From Oricola indica (GTDB lineage Bacteria; Pseudomonadota; Alphaproteobacteria; Rhizobiales; Rhizobiaceae), in NCBI RefSeq assembly GCF_019966595.1, contig NZ_JAINFJ010000001.1, forward strand, positions 62,001 to 126,000: DNA of 64,000 bases, in the 5' to 3' direction. The notes beneath the pieces were generated by a model that was not told where the DNA came from, ran no database searches, and worked only from the letters and a program-made list of their open reading frames with translations. Shown piece after piece: positions 53,922-63,262 of this stretch. How positions within the stretch are numbered: position 1 is the first letter of the stretch; every line of letters starts with the position of its first letter. Both the position numbers and the translations under genes were made by a program.

Positions 53922-54683
53922 TCAAGGCAGCAGTCTGGCAAGCAGGCCGCCGTCGGCTCGAACCGCGCTTCCGGTCACGAAACTCGACGCGTCGGAAAGC
54001 AGGAAGGCGATGACAGCCGCAATCTCGGACGGTTCCGCGATCCTGCCGATCTTGTCCTGCGAGAAGCTGAGGCCAACCGCTTCCGCGCCGCCGGCCTCGT
54101 CCAACCCGTCCAGTGTCATGCGCGTGGCAACCGAGCCGACAATGACCGAATTGACCCGGATCCGGTCGCACGCATAGTCCAGCGCCATCTGTCGCGACAA
54201 CGCGGCAATCGCCCCCTTGGTCGCGGCGTAGGCCGGCACGCCGGGCACGGTCGCTTCGGCGTGAACCGAGGCAATGTTGACAACGGAACCGCCACCCGCC
54301 GCGCGCAACAGGGGCAAGGTGGCCCGGCAGACCCGGAAGACGGCGGTCAGATTCACGGCAAGTGTCCTGTCCCATTCTTCGTCGGAAAGTTCCTCGAGCC
54401 GCTTTCCGGTCGGGTATATCCCCGCGGCATTGACTACACCGTCAAGCCCGCCGAAGGCATCGGTTGCTGCAGCAACGGCGGCGCGAACATCCGCGTCGCG
54501 CGTCAGATCGGCTTCGTGAAACAGGAAGGACCCGTCGTCCAACTCGGACGCCAGCGCACGACCGGCGGCACCGTCAAGCCCCACCGCTGCAACCTGAGCA
54601 TCATTTTCGAGCAGATGCCGGCAGGTCGCCGCACCGATACCGGTGGCACCTCCGGTCACAAGGATGCGCTTGCCAGCCAGCAA
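53922..54683 (-). CDS. SDR-family oxidoreductase
   Basis: A 253-residue short-chain dehydrogenase with all usual motifs: TGGATGIG loop, NAAG motif, catalytic Ser in VNIASVHAE, and YAATK. It is the last gene of the sugar ABC operon. The start appears to be TTG at 54683, with GGAGG eight bases upstream inside the end of the ATPase gene. It probably oxidises the imported sugar or an intermediate. Confidence 0.9.
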   Translation of the reverse strand: MLAGKRILVTGGATGIGAATCRHLLENDAQVAAVGLDGAAGRALASELDDGSFLFHEADLTRDADVRAAVAAATDAFGGLDGVVNAAGIYPTGKRLEELSDEEWDRTLAVNLTAVFRVCRATLPLLRAAGGGSVVNIASVHAEATVPGVPAYAATKGAIAALSRQMALDYACDRIRVNSVIVGSVATRMTLDGLDEAGGAEAVGLSFSQDKIGRIAEPSEIAAVIAFLLSDASSFVTGSAVRADGGLLARLLP

Positions 54684-54686
54684 GAC

Positions 54687-56231
54687 TCAGGCCTCCATGG
54701 CCATGGCCAGATTTCGGGCCTGCGCCTCAGCCACTTCGCGCATAACACGCTCCTCATCGCCCTCACCGCGCCGGAACTCGCCAACGATTTCGCCATCGGC
54801 GACGGTCAGACAACGATCGCACAGCCCGATCAATTCCTCCAGCTCCGAAGATACGATCAGAAGCGCCACACCCTTGCCGGCCAACTCGACGATCAACCGA
54901 TAGATCTCGGCGCGCGTCGCGGCGTCGACCCCCTTGGACGGCTCGTCCAGCAGCAGGATGCGCGGCGTCCGCATCAGAACGCGTGCAAAAAGGAGCTTCT
55001 GTTGATTGCCCCCGGAAAGCTGCGCGACCGAGGACGTGGCAGACGGCGCCTTGACGGACAGCTCGCGCATCGCCCTCTCGATCTCCGCCATCTCGCGATC
55101 GGCATCGACGAAGAAGTTGGAGGAGACTGCGGAAAGATTGCCGATCGTGATATTCATGCCCACCGGCAGGTTAAACAAAAGCCCGTCATGTTTGCGGTCC
55201 TCCGTCAGGAGAGCGATGCCGGCAGCACGCGCGTCCCTTGGCGATGCGATCCGGATCGGAGTGCCATCGACCTTGATCGTGCCAGTGGCTGGCACGCGGC
55301 CATAAATCCCATGCAGGATTTCGCTCCGCCCCGAACCGAGCAATCCGGCAAGGCCGACGATCTCGCCGGCGGCAACGTGGAAGGACACATCGCGCGCGCC
55401 ATAAATGGCGCCGGTATGCCCGGGTACGTTCAAACCCACCACCTCCAGCATTTTGTGTTCCGTCGGCTCATCGGTCCGCTCGGGGAACAATTGCTGCAAG
55501 CGGCGGCCCGACATCGCGAAGATGAACTTGTCCTGATCGAACTCGGCACGGTCGAATTCATCACCGACCCGCCCATCGCGCAACACCGTGGCATGGTCAC
55601 ACAGGTCCAGCACTTCGGGAAGCCGGTGAGTGATGTAAATGATGGTCTTGCCCTGGGCCTTGAGCCGGCGAAGGACCGCGAACAGCGCGGTAACTTCCTG
55701 ACCGGACAGCGACGATGTCGGTTCGTCCAGCATAAGCACGTCAGGATTGGCAGAGATGGTGCGCGCGATCATCACCAGATGACGCTGCGCCCCGGTGAGC
55801 GAGGCGACTATGGCGCGCGGATTGATGGCGATGCCCATTTCGGAGAAGATCTCGCGCGTTTTCTCGAGCACGAGAGGACGGTTCACACCAATCCCGCCAA
55901 CGCCCATATGCCCGGCGAAGACATTCTCCGCGACGGTCAGCTGATCCAGAACCTCGATTTCCTGCGGAACATAGCCAATGCCCGCGCCACGAGCGTCATC
56001 GGGCGAGCGAAAGGCGCAGGGCTTGCCGGAAAGCAGAAGTTCGCCTTCGTAGGCACCGGCGCGATAGACACCGTTCATGATCTTGACCAGCGTCGACTTG
56101 CCGGCACCGTTCTGACCCAGAAGCGCGTGAATGTCGCCTCGACGAACCTTCAGGTCCACGCCGCGCAGAGCCTGGACTCCAGCGAAGGATTTGCAGATGG
56201 CACGGGTTTCGATGGCGTAGTCGGCACTCAC
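54687..56231 (-). CDS. Sugar ABC transporter ATPase, RbsA/MglA type
   Basis: A 514-residue tandem ATPase. The first half has GQNGAGKSTL, LTGAQRHLVMIAR and VLMLDEPTSSL. The second half lacks a normal Walker A (LLGSGRSEI), as usual in this family, and has LSGGNQQKLLFARVL and ILLLDEPSKGVD. The start is GTG at 56231 with AAGGAG six bases upstream. It energises the transporter with the binding protein upstream and the permease further upstream. Confidence 0.93.
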   Translation of the reverse strand: MSADYAIETRAICKSFAGVQALRGVDLKVRRGDIHALLGQNGAGKSTLVKIMNGVYRAGAYEGELLLSGKPCAFRSPDDARGAGIGYVPQEIEVLDQLTVAENVFAGHMGVGGIGVNRPLVLEKTREIFSEMGIAINPRAIVASLTGAQRHLVMIARTISANPDVLMLDEPTSSLSGQEVTALFAVLRRLKAQGKTIIYITHRLPEVLDLCDHATVLRDGRVGDEFDRAEFDQDKFIFAMSGRRLQQLFPERTDEPTEHKMLEVVGLNVPGHTGAIYGARDVSFHVAAGEIVGLAGLLGSGRSEILHGIYGRVPATGTIKVDGTPIRIASPRDARAAGIALLTEDRKHDGLLFNLPVGMNITIGNLSAVSSNFFVDADREMAEIERAMRELSVKAPSATSSVAQLSGGNQQKLLFARVLMRTPRILLLDEPSKGVDAATRAEIYRLIVELAGKGVALLIVSSELEELIGLCDRCLTVADGEIVGEFRRGEGDEERVMREVAEAQARNLAMAMEA

Positions 56232-56283
56232 GGCATTCTCCTTGGGCCAATCCGGGCGGAGAGACCCCGCCCGGAAGACCGGC

Positions 56284-57267
56284 TTACTGACCCGCGCGGT
56301 CCAGCATTTCGTAATAGGGCTGCAGGTCATCCGCGGTGATGACCGGCGCCGGGAGCGGGTTCAGGTAGTCGACCTCCTCACCCTGCGCCAGGCGGCCAAG
56401 CAGTTCCGCTACAAGCGCACTTTCCTCGTAGAGCGGTTGGGCGACAAGGCCGTAGGCCTCACCGTCGCGCACCAGATCGAGGTTCTGGCGAATGTAGTCC
56501 ATGCCGATGATGACCAGATCCCGGTCTGCCTTCCGCGACGCGGATGCCCAGGTCTGGATCGAGTTGCCCGTCGTGCCGAACGCCGCCGCGACATCCGGGT
56601 TCGCAAGCAACATCGCCACGGCCTTGGATTCCGCGGCCGACGGATCGAAGCCTTCCATCTCGGTTGGCAGGACAACAATGTCCGGGAAATGCTCGGCAAT
56701 CGTGGCCCGAAACGCGTCCGACATCGTGTTCTCGGTATCGTTCGATGCGCCTTGCGTCAGCGCGACGGTTCCCTTGCCGCCAAGCTGTTCGCCGATTGCC
56801 ATCGCGGCATTGTAACCGGCATTGGAGATATCCTCGCCGATGGCGGCGGCAAGGCCGGGAACCGAGCCCTCTTCCGGCAGAACATGCCACGTCACGACAG
56901 GCAGGCCCTCGCCGGCCAGATCCGTCATGTAGGAATAGACTGCCGGGTCGGGACCATAGACGCCGACTGCATCGTATTCGGTCCGCGCCAATGCGGCTTC
57001 GGCGAGCGGGATCGTCGCTGCGACGTCCCAGTTGGTTGCGCTCGGGTCGCCGACGACTTCGCACTCATATTCCAGTTCAGCGCATTTCTCTAGAAATCCG
57101 GCCTGCATCAGGCGATGAACCGGATGGCCGCGCATCGGCTGCACCCACAGCAGGCGCACGGTATCATCTGCAACGGCCGGCGCGACCAGCCCCAGACCGG
57201 ATACCAACAGTACTCCGGTCAGTGCGGTTCGACCGAACACACCGGGCAGTCCCTTGAATTTCAACAT
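56284..57267 (-). CDS. Sugar ABC transporter, periplasmic binding protein
   Basis: A 327-residue protein of the ribose/galactose-binding type (Peripla_BP_4). The signal peptide ends at about residue 33 (AVA-DD). The mature start TVRLLWVQPMRGHPVHRLMQ is shared by a subgroup with unknown ligands. GAGGAG precedes the ATG. It sits between the permease (upstream) and the ATPase (downstream). Confidence 0.9.
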   Translation of the reverse strand: MLKFKGLPGVFGRTALTGVLLVSGLGLVAPAVADDTVRLLWVQPMRGHPVHRLMQAGFLEKCAELEYECEVVGDPSATNWDVAATIPLAEAALARTEYDAVGVYGPDPAVYSYMTDLAGEGLPVVTWHVLPEEGSVPGLAAAIGEDISNAGYNAAMAIGEQLGGKGTVALTQGASNDTENTMSDAFRATIAEHFPDIVVLPTEMEGFDPSAAESKAVAMLLANPDVAAAFGTTGNSIQTWASASRKADRDLVIIGMDYIRQNLDLVRDGEAYGLVAQPLYEESALVAELLGRLAQGEEVDYLNPLPAPVITADDLQPYYEMLDRAGQ

Positions 57268-57365
57268 GATGTCTCCTCTCTATTGTCGCCGCCCGTTTCT
57301 CGAGCGGTCGTACCCACGCAAACCCAATGGGCTGCGCCTCCTTCTTGGGAAGCGGCGTCAGCCGC

Positions 57366-58382
57366 CTATCCCGCGTTACCGCTCGCCAGATAGCGGCGCC
57401 GCAGAATGTCCAGCCCAACCGCCAGCACCATGATCACGCCCACCGCGATCTGCTGCCAGTTGGCATCGACACCGATAATGACCAGCCCACTTTGGACGAC
57501 GCGCAGCAGCAGGATTCCGATAACCCCGCCAACCACGGTACCCGCCCCGCCGAACAGCGAGACCCCGCCAACCACCACACCGGCGATAACCACAAGCTCC
57601 CAGCCCGAACCAACCGTTGTCGTCGCGGTTGACATGTCGGCCATGACAAACATCCCCGCGACCGCGGCCAATGCGCCAACCGTCATGAAGGAGGCAATCT
57701 TGTAGCGGTCGGTGTTGATACCGACGAGCCTCGCAACCTCCTTGTTGCCACCGGTCGCATACAGATTGCGGCCGACCGCGGTTCTGCGCAGCACCGTGTC
57801 CGCGACGATCAGAGCCATGATGAAAAAGGCAAAACTCCAGCCAAGGCCAAAACCAAGATTGGTACGGCCAATGGCGGTAACCGCTTCCGGGAGCGGATAG
57901 ACGGGGTAGCCACCGGTTACGACCTGAATGAGCCCCTGGCCCACAAACAGGACGCCCAGGGTCTGGATGAAAGCCGGGATACCCAGCTTGACCACGACCA
58001 GCCCGTTGACCAGGCCCAGGAGAAGTCCCACGCCGACGCCGCCAAGGAGCGCGATCGGCACCGGCAACGCCAAAGCCGTCATCAGCTTGGCTGCCACCAC
58101 TGCGGAAAGGCCCGCTACCGAGCCGACAGAAAGGTCGAACTCACCGGAAACCATCAGAACCGTCTGCCCGATGGCTATGATGCCAACGAACGAGACCACA
58201 TTGAGAATCGCACGAACATTGCGAGCCGACATGAAAGCGGGCTCGATCATCCAGAAAAAGCCGGCCAGCAAGACCAGCGCTGCGATCACGCCGACCTCAC
58301 CTCCGGTGACCAGACGCATCGTGATTTTACGCAAAGCTGAACTCTGTGCGCCCGGCATCAAAGCCCCATCGGCCTCGGCCAT
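57366..58382 (-). CDS. Sugar ABC transporter permease, RbsC type
   Basis: A 338-residue inner-membrane permease with eight to ten hydrophobic segments. The signature MVSGEFDLSVGSVAGLSA and the EAA-like loop AVGRNLYATGGNKEVARLVGI are typical of RbsC. The start at 58382 has GGGAGAAG upstream; a longer in-frame extension is less likely. It is the first gene of the operon permease, binding protein, ATPase, SDR, an unusual order with the permease first. Confidence 0.92.
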   Translation of the reverse strand: MAEADGALMPGAQSSALRKITMRLVTGGEVGVIAALVLLAGFFWMIEPAFMSARNVRAILNVVSFVGIIAIGQTVLMVSGEFDLSVGSVAGLSAVVAAKLMTALALPVPIALLGGVGVGLLLGLVNGLVVVKLGIPAFIQTLGVLFVGQGLIQVVTGGYPVYPLPEAVTAIGRTNLGFGLGWSFAFFIMALIVADTVLRRTAVGRNLYATGGNKEVARLVGINTDRYKIASFMTVGALAAVAGMFVMADMSTATTTVGSGWELVVIAGVVVGGVSLFGGAGTVVGGVIGILLLRVVQSGLVIIGVDANWQQIAVGVIMVLAVGLDILRRRYLASGNAG

Positions 58383-58451
58383 CCGCTTCTCCCTTTTGCA
58401 CGTACCACGCCGAAGCACAGTCCTCCAATTTGTGGGTTGTTAGCACACTTC

Positions 58452-58476
58452 GGCATTGTAGTATACTATTATAATC
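58452..58476. promoter_or_regulatory. AT-rich element C between the sugar ABC operon and the FAD oxidase gene
   Basis: It contains TATACTATTATAAT at 58462-58475, identical to 14 bases of element B, preceded by TTGTAG. It lies in the 186-bp gap between divergent genes. It could repress or activate both directions. Confidence 0.6.
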
Positions 58477-58568
58477 GCTTATTGAGGTTTCGCTGTGCAT
58501 TTTTCCGGATAAGCCCCGGTCGCGTTGGACGGCGACGGTAAACCATTATCAACAATGGGAGATTTGAT

Positions 58569-59948
58569 GTGGAAGATTCCCTGATCGCCGAATTGCAGGC
58601 AACCCTGGGCAAAGATTCGGTACGAACCGGAGATATGATTCCCTCGCGAAACTGGGCTGATGCGGCCGGTCTGCCGCCCACTGCCCCGGCGGCCCTGATT
58701 CTTCCGCGCAGCAGCGCCGAGGTATCCGCCGCTCTGACCCTTTGCAATGACCATGGACGGCCGGTGGTTCCACAGGGCGGCATGACCGGACTTGCAGGCG
58801 GCGCGCATCCTCTCGAGGGTGAGATCGCGATTTCGCTCGAACGCATGGTCGGCATAGTGGAAATCGACTTGCTGGGCGGCACGATCACGGCGCTGGCAGG
58901 AACACCGTTGCAGATGGCGCAGGAGGCGGCAAACGATGCAGGCCTGCTGCTTGGTGTCGATCTGGGCGCACGCGGCAGTTGCACCGTCGGCGGCACGGTC
59001 GCGACCAATGCCGGCGGAAATCAGGTGCTACGCTATGGCATGACGCGCGCCAATGTACGCGGACTGGAGGTGGTATTGGCCGACGGACGCATCGTCAGCA
59101 CGCCCGGAAAGATGCTCAAGAACAACACCGGCTATGACTGGACCCAGATTTTCATCGGATCGGAAGGAACGCTTGGCATCGTGACGCAGGTCACATTTGC
59201 CCTGCATCCATTGCCGCAATCGATCGATTCCGCCTTGGTCAGAGTTGCCGATACGGCCGCCGCGCTGAAACTTCTCGGCGAATTGGGCAAACGATTGCCT
59301 GCCGGCCTTCTCGTCTTCGAGGCGATGTGGCGGGAGTTCTATGACATCGCTACCGGCACTATGGGCCTGACAGCCCCGGTCCCCGCCGGTGACGGGGTTT
59401 TCCTTCTGATCGAAGCGCCTGGCACCGGCGATGACGGCTTCATCGAAGCCCTATCGACCAACCTCGAGACTGGTCTGGTTCTCGACGCCGTGATTGCACA
59501 ATCAGATGCCGAACGCGCGAGTTTCTGGAGTCTGCGCGAGTCGGTTTACGAACACGGTCGGCACTTCCCGCCCATGATCGGCTTCGATATCTCGATTCCG
59601 CTTGAGCGGATGGAAGCCGCGGTCGAGGCCCTTCGACACAGAATCGGCGAAACCTTTCCCGGCGTGCCATGGGTGGTTTTCGGCCATCTGGCCGACTGCA
59701 ATCTTCACGTCAATGTCATGCCCGAACAGTCCGGACCGGAGACACGGAAGACCGTCTCGGACACTGTTTATGGTGTCGTGGCGGATTTCGGTGGCTCGGT
59801 TTCGGCCGAGCACGGGATCGGCAGGCTGAAGCAGCCTTATCTGGATCTCACCCGATCACCGAACGAAATTGCCTTGATGGCCGATATCAAGCGAATGCTC
59901 GATCCGGGCAGCATCCTGAATCCCGGGCGTATTCTCGCCGCCGGGTAG
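58569..59948 (+). CDS. FAD-linked 2-hydroxyacid oxidase/dehydrogenase, GlcD-like
   Basis: A 459-residue flavoprotein with an N-terminal FAD-binding type 4 domain (about 40-175, with VVPQGGMTGLAGGAHP and GGTVATNAGGNQVLRYG) and a FAD-linked oxidase C-terminal domain with metal-binding HLADCNLHVNV and SAEHGIGRLKQPYL. Relatives oxidise D-lactate, D-2-hydroxyglutarate or glycolate. In this cluster it could use the lactate or glycolate released by the FAH hydrolase; this is inference. The start is GTG with GGGAG seven bases upstream. Confidence 0.9.
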   Translation: MEDSLIAELQATLGKDSVRTGDMIPSRNWADAAGLPPTAPAALILPRSSAEVSAALTLCNDHGRPVVPQGGMTGLAGGAHPLEGEIAISLERMVGIVEIDLLGGTITALAGTPLQMAQEAANDAGLLLGVDLGARGSCTVGGTVATNAGGNQVLRYGMTRANVRGLEVVLADGRIVSTPGKMLKNNTGYDWTQIFIGSEGTLGIVTQVTFALHPLPQSIDSALVRVADTAAALKLLGELGKRLPAGLLVFEAMWREFYDIATGTMGLTAPVPAGDGVFLLIEAPGTGDDGFIEALSTNLETGLVLDAVIAQSDAERASFWSLRESVYEHGRHFPPMIGFDISIPLERMEAAVEALRHRIGETFPGVPWVVFGHLADCNLHVNVMPEQSGPETRKTVSDTVYGVVADFGGSVSAEHGIGRLKQPYLDLTRSPNEIALMADIKRMLDPGSILNPGRILAAG

Positions 59949-59989
59949 ATCTGGAAAAACCGGCTGGGACTCGGGCATCGACAGTGGCA

Positions 59990-60877
59990 ATGTCGGCCAC
60001 ATGGTCGCCTTCCGAGCCAGCTTGTCTTGGGGTGGCGCCATCACTAGACTGCGTGTCTACAGCTCACCGACAATCCCGATTGCCCGCCGTGCCCCCAACC
60101 GAAGACCAGCAGCCTATTCGCGGCACCGCATCCTTCTCAAAATTCGTCCGCGTCCTGCAGTTTGTTGCCGATGCCCCGGGCCGGGTCAGCGTCACCGATA
60201 TCGCGCAGGCCACCGGCATACCCCGCCCCTCCGCGCATCGCATCGTCTCGGCGCTGCTGCAGGAAGGGATGCTGGCGGAACAGGCCGGCATGCGCGGTCT
60301 GGCGCTTGGATCACGGCTCATCAGCCTCGCCTACCGAAGTTGGGACGAGCTTGAACTGCGCAGGGTAGCGCGACCCCATATCGAGAAGCTGAACCAACAG
60401 CTTGACGAGACCGTCCATCTCGCGATCAACGCCGGTTCGGAAATGGTCTATGTGGACAAGCTGGAAAGCCGCCGGGCGGTGCGAATGACCTCAAGGCTTG
60501 GAACCCGCGTATCGCTGCACGCCAGCGCGGTCGGCAAGGCCTGGCTCGCCGCGCAGCCGGTGGACCGGCAACACGAACTGACCGCCGGCCTCACGCTTTC
60601 GTCCTTCACGCCGCATACCATTACCGATCACCAGAAGCTCGATGCCGAAATCGCGCTGACGCGCGAACGTTCATACGCCCTCGACTTGCAGGAAAGCGAA
60701 CTCGACATCTGCTGCTACGGGAAGGCGATCGTCGGTTCGGGCCAAGTGCTTGGGTGTGTCAGTCTCAGCCTTCCACGCTATCGCTTCGACGAGCTCGCCC
60801 CGGAAACCGCGCTAACCGCCATCGAAAACTGCGTCTCGGGTATCGCTCAGGACATGAGTCGGCAGCTGGGGCTTTAG
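59990..60877 (+). CDS. IclR-family transcriptional regulator
   Basis: A 295-residue regulator from the ATG at 59990, though a GTG at 60089 would give a more usual 262-residue protein; neither has a clear ribosome site. The winged helix-turn-helix includes VTDIAQATGIPRPSAHRIVSAL. The C-terminal effector domain includes DETVHLAINAGSEMVYVDK and LHASAVGKAWLA. IclR proteins often control aromatic and sugar-acid catabolism. It is 41 bases downstream of the FAD oxidase gene and converges with an SDR gene. Confidence 0.9.
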   Translation: MSATWSPSEPACLGVAPSLDCVSTAHRQSRLPAVPPTEDQQPIRGTASFSKFVRVLQFVADAPGRVSVTDIAQATGIPRPSAHRIVSALLQEGMLAEQAGMRGLALGSRLISLAYRSWDELELRRVARPHIEKLNQQLDETVHLAINAGSEMVYVDKLESRRAVRMTSRLGTRVSLHASAVGKAWLAAQPVDRQHELTAGLTLSSFTPHTITDHQKLDAEIALTRERSYALDLQESELDICCYGKAIVGSGQVLGCVSLSLPRYRFDELAPETALTAIENCVSGIAQDMSRQLGL

Positions 60878-60885
60878 CGCATCGC

Positions 60886-61617
60886 TCAATAGGTCGCCCG
60901 ACCGCCGGAAAGGTCGAACACCGCACCGGTGTTGAAGGTGCAGGAGTCGGAACACAACCACAGCACCATCTCGGCCACTTCGTCCGGCTCCCCCAGACGG
61001 CCAAGCGGCGATTTGGCGATCATCGTGTCGACATGCTCCTTGCTCATCTGCTCCAGCAAGCTGGTCCTGACCGCAGCCGGAGCAATCGCGTTCACCAGAA
61101 TCCCGCTGCCCGCAAGCTCCTTGCCCCACGATTTGGTCAAGGCCAGCACGGCTGCCTTGCTTGCGCTGTAGGGCCCGGCATTGGGCGTGCCTTCTTTACC
61201 GGCCAGTGAGGCGATATTGACGATGCGCCCGCCGGATCCGTTTCTCAGCGCCGGCAACAGGCTCCGCGTCACATGGAACACGCCGCCGAGATTGACATCC
61301 ATGATGCGCTGCCAGGCGTCGAGAGGGTACTCCTCGAGACTGGCCGTGGGGCCGGCGTAACCGGCATTGTTGACCAGAATGTCGATCTTCGGATGGCGCC
61401 GCAGGGTCTCCGCGGCCGCGTTTGCCGTGGACACGGGGTCGGATACATCAACAGCGATGGCCTGCTCTTTAGGCAGGCCGCCGGGGTCGAGGTCCCAGAC
61501 AATCACGGTCGCGCCACACGATCGCAATTGCGTAGCGATCGCCGCACCGATGCCGGTGCCCCCACCCGTGATCACCGCAACACGGCCCGAGAAGTCATAG
61601 CTTGCGCGATTTTCCAT
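60886..61617 (-). CDS. SDR-family oxidoreductase
   Basis: A 243-residue short-chain dehydrogenase with intact motifs: TGGGTGIG loop, NNAG, catalytic Ser in VNIASLAG, and YSASK. The ATG at 61617 fits the family length. It is divergent from the cupin gene and shares its promoter gap. It likely acts on a sugar or hydroxyketone in the cluster pathway. Confidence 0.92.
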   Translation of the reverse strand: MENRASYDFSGRVAVITGGGTGIGAAIATQLRSCGATVIVWDLDPGGLPKEQAIAVDVSDPVSTANAAAETLRRHPKIDILVNNAGYAGPTASLEEYPLDAWQRIMDVNLGGVFHVTRSLLPALRNGSGGRIVNIASLAGKEGTPNAGPYSASKAAVLALTKSWGKELAGSGILVNAIAPAAVRTSLLEQMSKEHVDTMIAKSPLGRLGEPDEVAEMVLWLCSDSCTFNTGAVFDLSGGRATY

Positions 61618-61695
61618 CAAAACGTCCTGAGTGAGTGTCGGATGCCGAACCGGCCCAATTCGCAAAATTGGGCCTATTGATTACGGCTAATATCC

Positions 61696-61712
61696 ACATT
61701 ATGATAATCATG
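61696..61712. promoter_or_regulatory. AT-rich near-palindrome E in the SDR/cupin divergent gap
   Basis: ATTATGATAAT (centre G) is nearly palindromic and shares TATGATAAT with element D (reverse strand) and ATGATAAT with element B. It lies in the 149-bp gap between two divergent genes. A regulator site is inferred. Confidence 0.45.
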
Positions 61713-61766
61713 TCTACATATTGGACATCATTATTGGATCGTTTTTGATCCGCTCGAGGAGATGCC

Positions 61767-62315
61767 ATGAGCCAGAGCAAAGCAGTCCCCGGCGAAAACG
61801 CCGAGGCTACGCAGAAAACCATGCCTTATCAGTTCGACCAGCCGCGCGAGATGCGGCCGGATCTGGTCGTCCCATCCGCCGTTCCCGATGATGAAAGGGT
61901 CTGGGTGCCACAATCCGAGAATGTCTGGTTCCGCCCGCTCTGCCTGAATGTGTCGGCCGGTTATTGGATGAACCTGTTGCGCGTGAGACGCTCTGGCGTG
62001 CTCAGCCGCCATCGTCACCCTGCCCCGGTTCATGGCTATGTGATCAAAGGGAGCTGGCGCTATCTTGAGCATGACTGGATCGCGACCGAAGGCGGCTACG
62101 TGTTCGAGCCACCTGGCGACACCCACACATTGGTCGTCGATGAAGACGTCGAGGAGATGATCACGCTCTTCAACGTGAACGGCTGCATGTACTACGTCGA
62201 CCCTTGGGGCAAAAACATCGGCTACGAAGATGTCTTCACCAAAATCGACATGTGCCGAGCCCACTACGATTCCATTGGATTGGGCGCGGATTTTGTCGAT
62301 CAATTCATCCGTTGA
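61767..62315 (+). CDS. Cupin dioxygenase, 2,4'-dihydroxyacetophenone dioxygenase-like
   Basis: A 182-residue single-domain cupin. The stretch VWVPQSENVWFRPLCLNVS and HRHPAPVHGYVIKGSWRYL are those of the 2,4'-dihydroxyacetophenone dioxygenase family. The iron ligands of that enzyme (His76, His78, His114) match His82, His84 and His120 here, with the same spacing. The known enzyme splits the C-C bond of an alpha-hydroxyketone to give a carboxylic acid and formate. In a sugar-type cluster the substrate may be an aliphatic hydroxyketone. GAGGAG lies five bases before the ATG. Confidence 0.85.
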   Translation: MSQSKAVPGENAEATQKTMPYQFDQPREMRPDLVVPSAVPDDERVWVPQSENVWFRPLCLNVSAGYWMNLLRVRRSGVLSRHRHPAPVHGYVIKGSWRYLEHDWIATEGGYVFEPPGDTHTLVVDEDVEEMITLFNVNGCMYYVDPWGKNIGYEDVFTKIDMCRAHYDSIGLGADFVDQFIR

Positions 62316-62360
62316 TGCAAGGCGAACAAACATCGCTTCGCGACAGCTGACGCCGTAAGC

Positions 62361-62451
62361 GCCGCTGTCGCAGCGGCTTCGGACGTCCGCTCGGTCCACA
62401 CGGCCGAGCGGATAAGGAGGGATGCGGCGACGGAGCGGAGGTCCCCTCCGC
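62361..62451. terminator. Three consecutive hairpins between convergent cupin and GntR genes
   Basis: GCCGCTG/CAGCGGC (62361-62377), CCGCTCGG/CCGAGCGG (62387-62411) and GCGGAGG/CCTCCGC (62435-62451) are all perfect stems. They occupy the gap between the two stop codons. No T-run follows; they likely stop transcription from both sides. Confidence 0.6.
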
Positions 62452-62459
62452 GGAGGCCG

Positions 62460-63230
62460 TCAGCTTTCTTCGAGAGGGATGTCGTAGGAAAGGACGAAAT
62501 GTTCCGACGGCGCGGCGGTAATCGTCACCTCCACCGCGCGCTGTTTGTCCGTGAGGTAGACCATCTCGGTCGACATCAGCGGGCTACCGGCAGCGACACC
62601 CAACTCGCGCGCTTGCGCTTTGCTTGCCACCTCGGCGCGAGCCGTAACCAGGACTCGCTCGATCCGTATGCTCAGGCAACGTTGCAGGTTTCGGAAAACC
62701 AGTTTGTCGGTGAAATCCGACACCTTCATCTTCTCGCCGATGTCAGGCGGGAAAAAGGTGGTGATCAGTGTCTTGATCTGGCCGTCTTTGGACAGGTGGC
62801 CGCGCAGACACCAGCCCGCCTCGCCCGGCGCGAGGCCAAAATGCGCCTCTGCCAGCGGACTTTTCTCCAGCGCGTAGGAATTGATAACCAGAACCGTACC
62901 GCTGGTCGACGCCACGAGATCTTCCAGCGATTCATACCGCGTTCCGGCCCGCACAGTCGGGCTCTTTGCCGTCACCTTGGCCGGTTTGGCCGAGCGTTTC
63001 TGGATCAATCCGAGGTCTTCCAGCTCGCGAAGAGCCCGTCGCACCGTGATAAGACTCACGCCGAGATGCGCCTCAATCTCCGCTTCCTTGGGCAGGTCGG
63101 TTCCGACCTCGATGTCGCCCCGGACGATCATTCCGCGAATCAGATCAGCCAGCTGCTGATAGAGTGGCCCGTCCTCTCGCGAGAGCTTGTTACGCGGAAA
63201 ACGGTCGATGATTGAAGCGGCGGAGACCAT
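62460..63230 (-). CDS. GntR-family regulator with UTRA domain (HutC type)
   Basis: A 256-residue regulator. The winged helix (about 20-90) reads LYQQLADLIRGMIVRGDI and VSLITVRRALRELEDLGLIQ. The UTRA effector domain (about 95-250) includes LRGHLSKDGQIKTLITTFFP and FRNLQRCLSIRIERVL. Such proteins bind sugars or acids and release operator DNA. It is a good candidate to bind the AT-rich elements in this cluster. Its own promoter region contains element D. Confidence 0.92.
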   Translation of the reverse strand: MVSAASIIDRFPRNKLSREDGPLYQQLADLIRGMIVRGDIEVGTDLPKEAEIEAHLGVSLITVRRALRELEDLGLIQKRSAKPAKVTAKSPTVRAGTRYESLEDLVASTSGTVLVINSYALEKSPLAEAHFGLAPGEAGWCLRGHLSKDGQIKTLITTFFPPDIGEKMKVSDFTDKLVFRNLQRCLSIRIERVLVTARAEVASKAQARELGVAAGSPLMSTEMVYLTDKQRAVEVTITAAPSEHFVLSYDIPLEES

Positions 63231-63262
63231 TCTTTACCTGCTCGGATATCTGAATCTCTTCA

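Noticed and set aside
54261..56339. 692-codon open frame on the + strand opposite the SDR and sugar ABC ATPase genes
   Set aside because: The opposite strand encodes well-recognised SDR and RbsA proteins; this frame is a mirror artefact of GC-rich codons.
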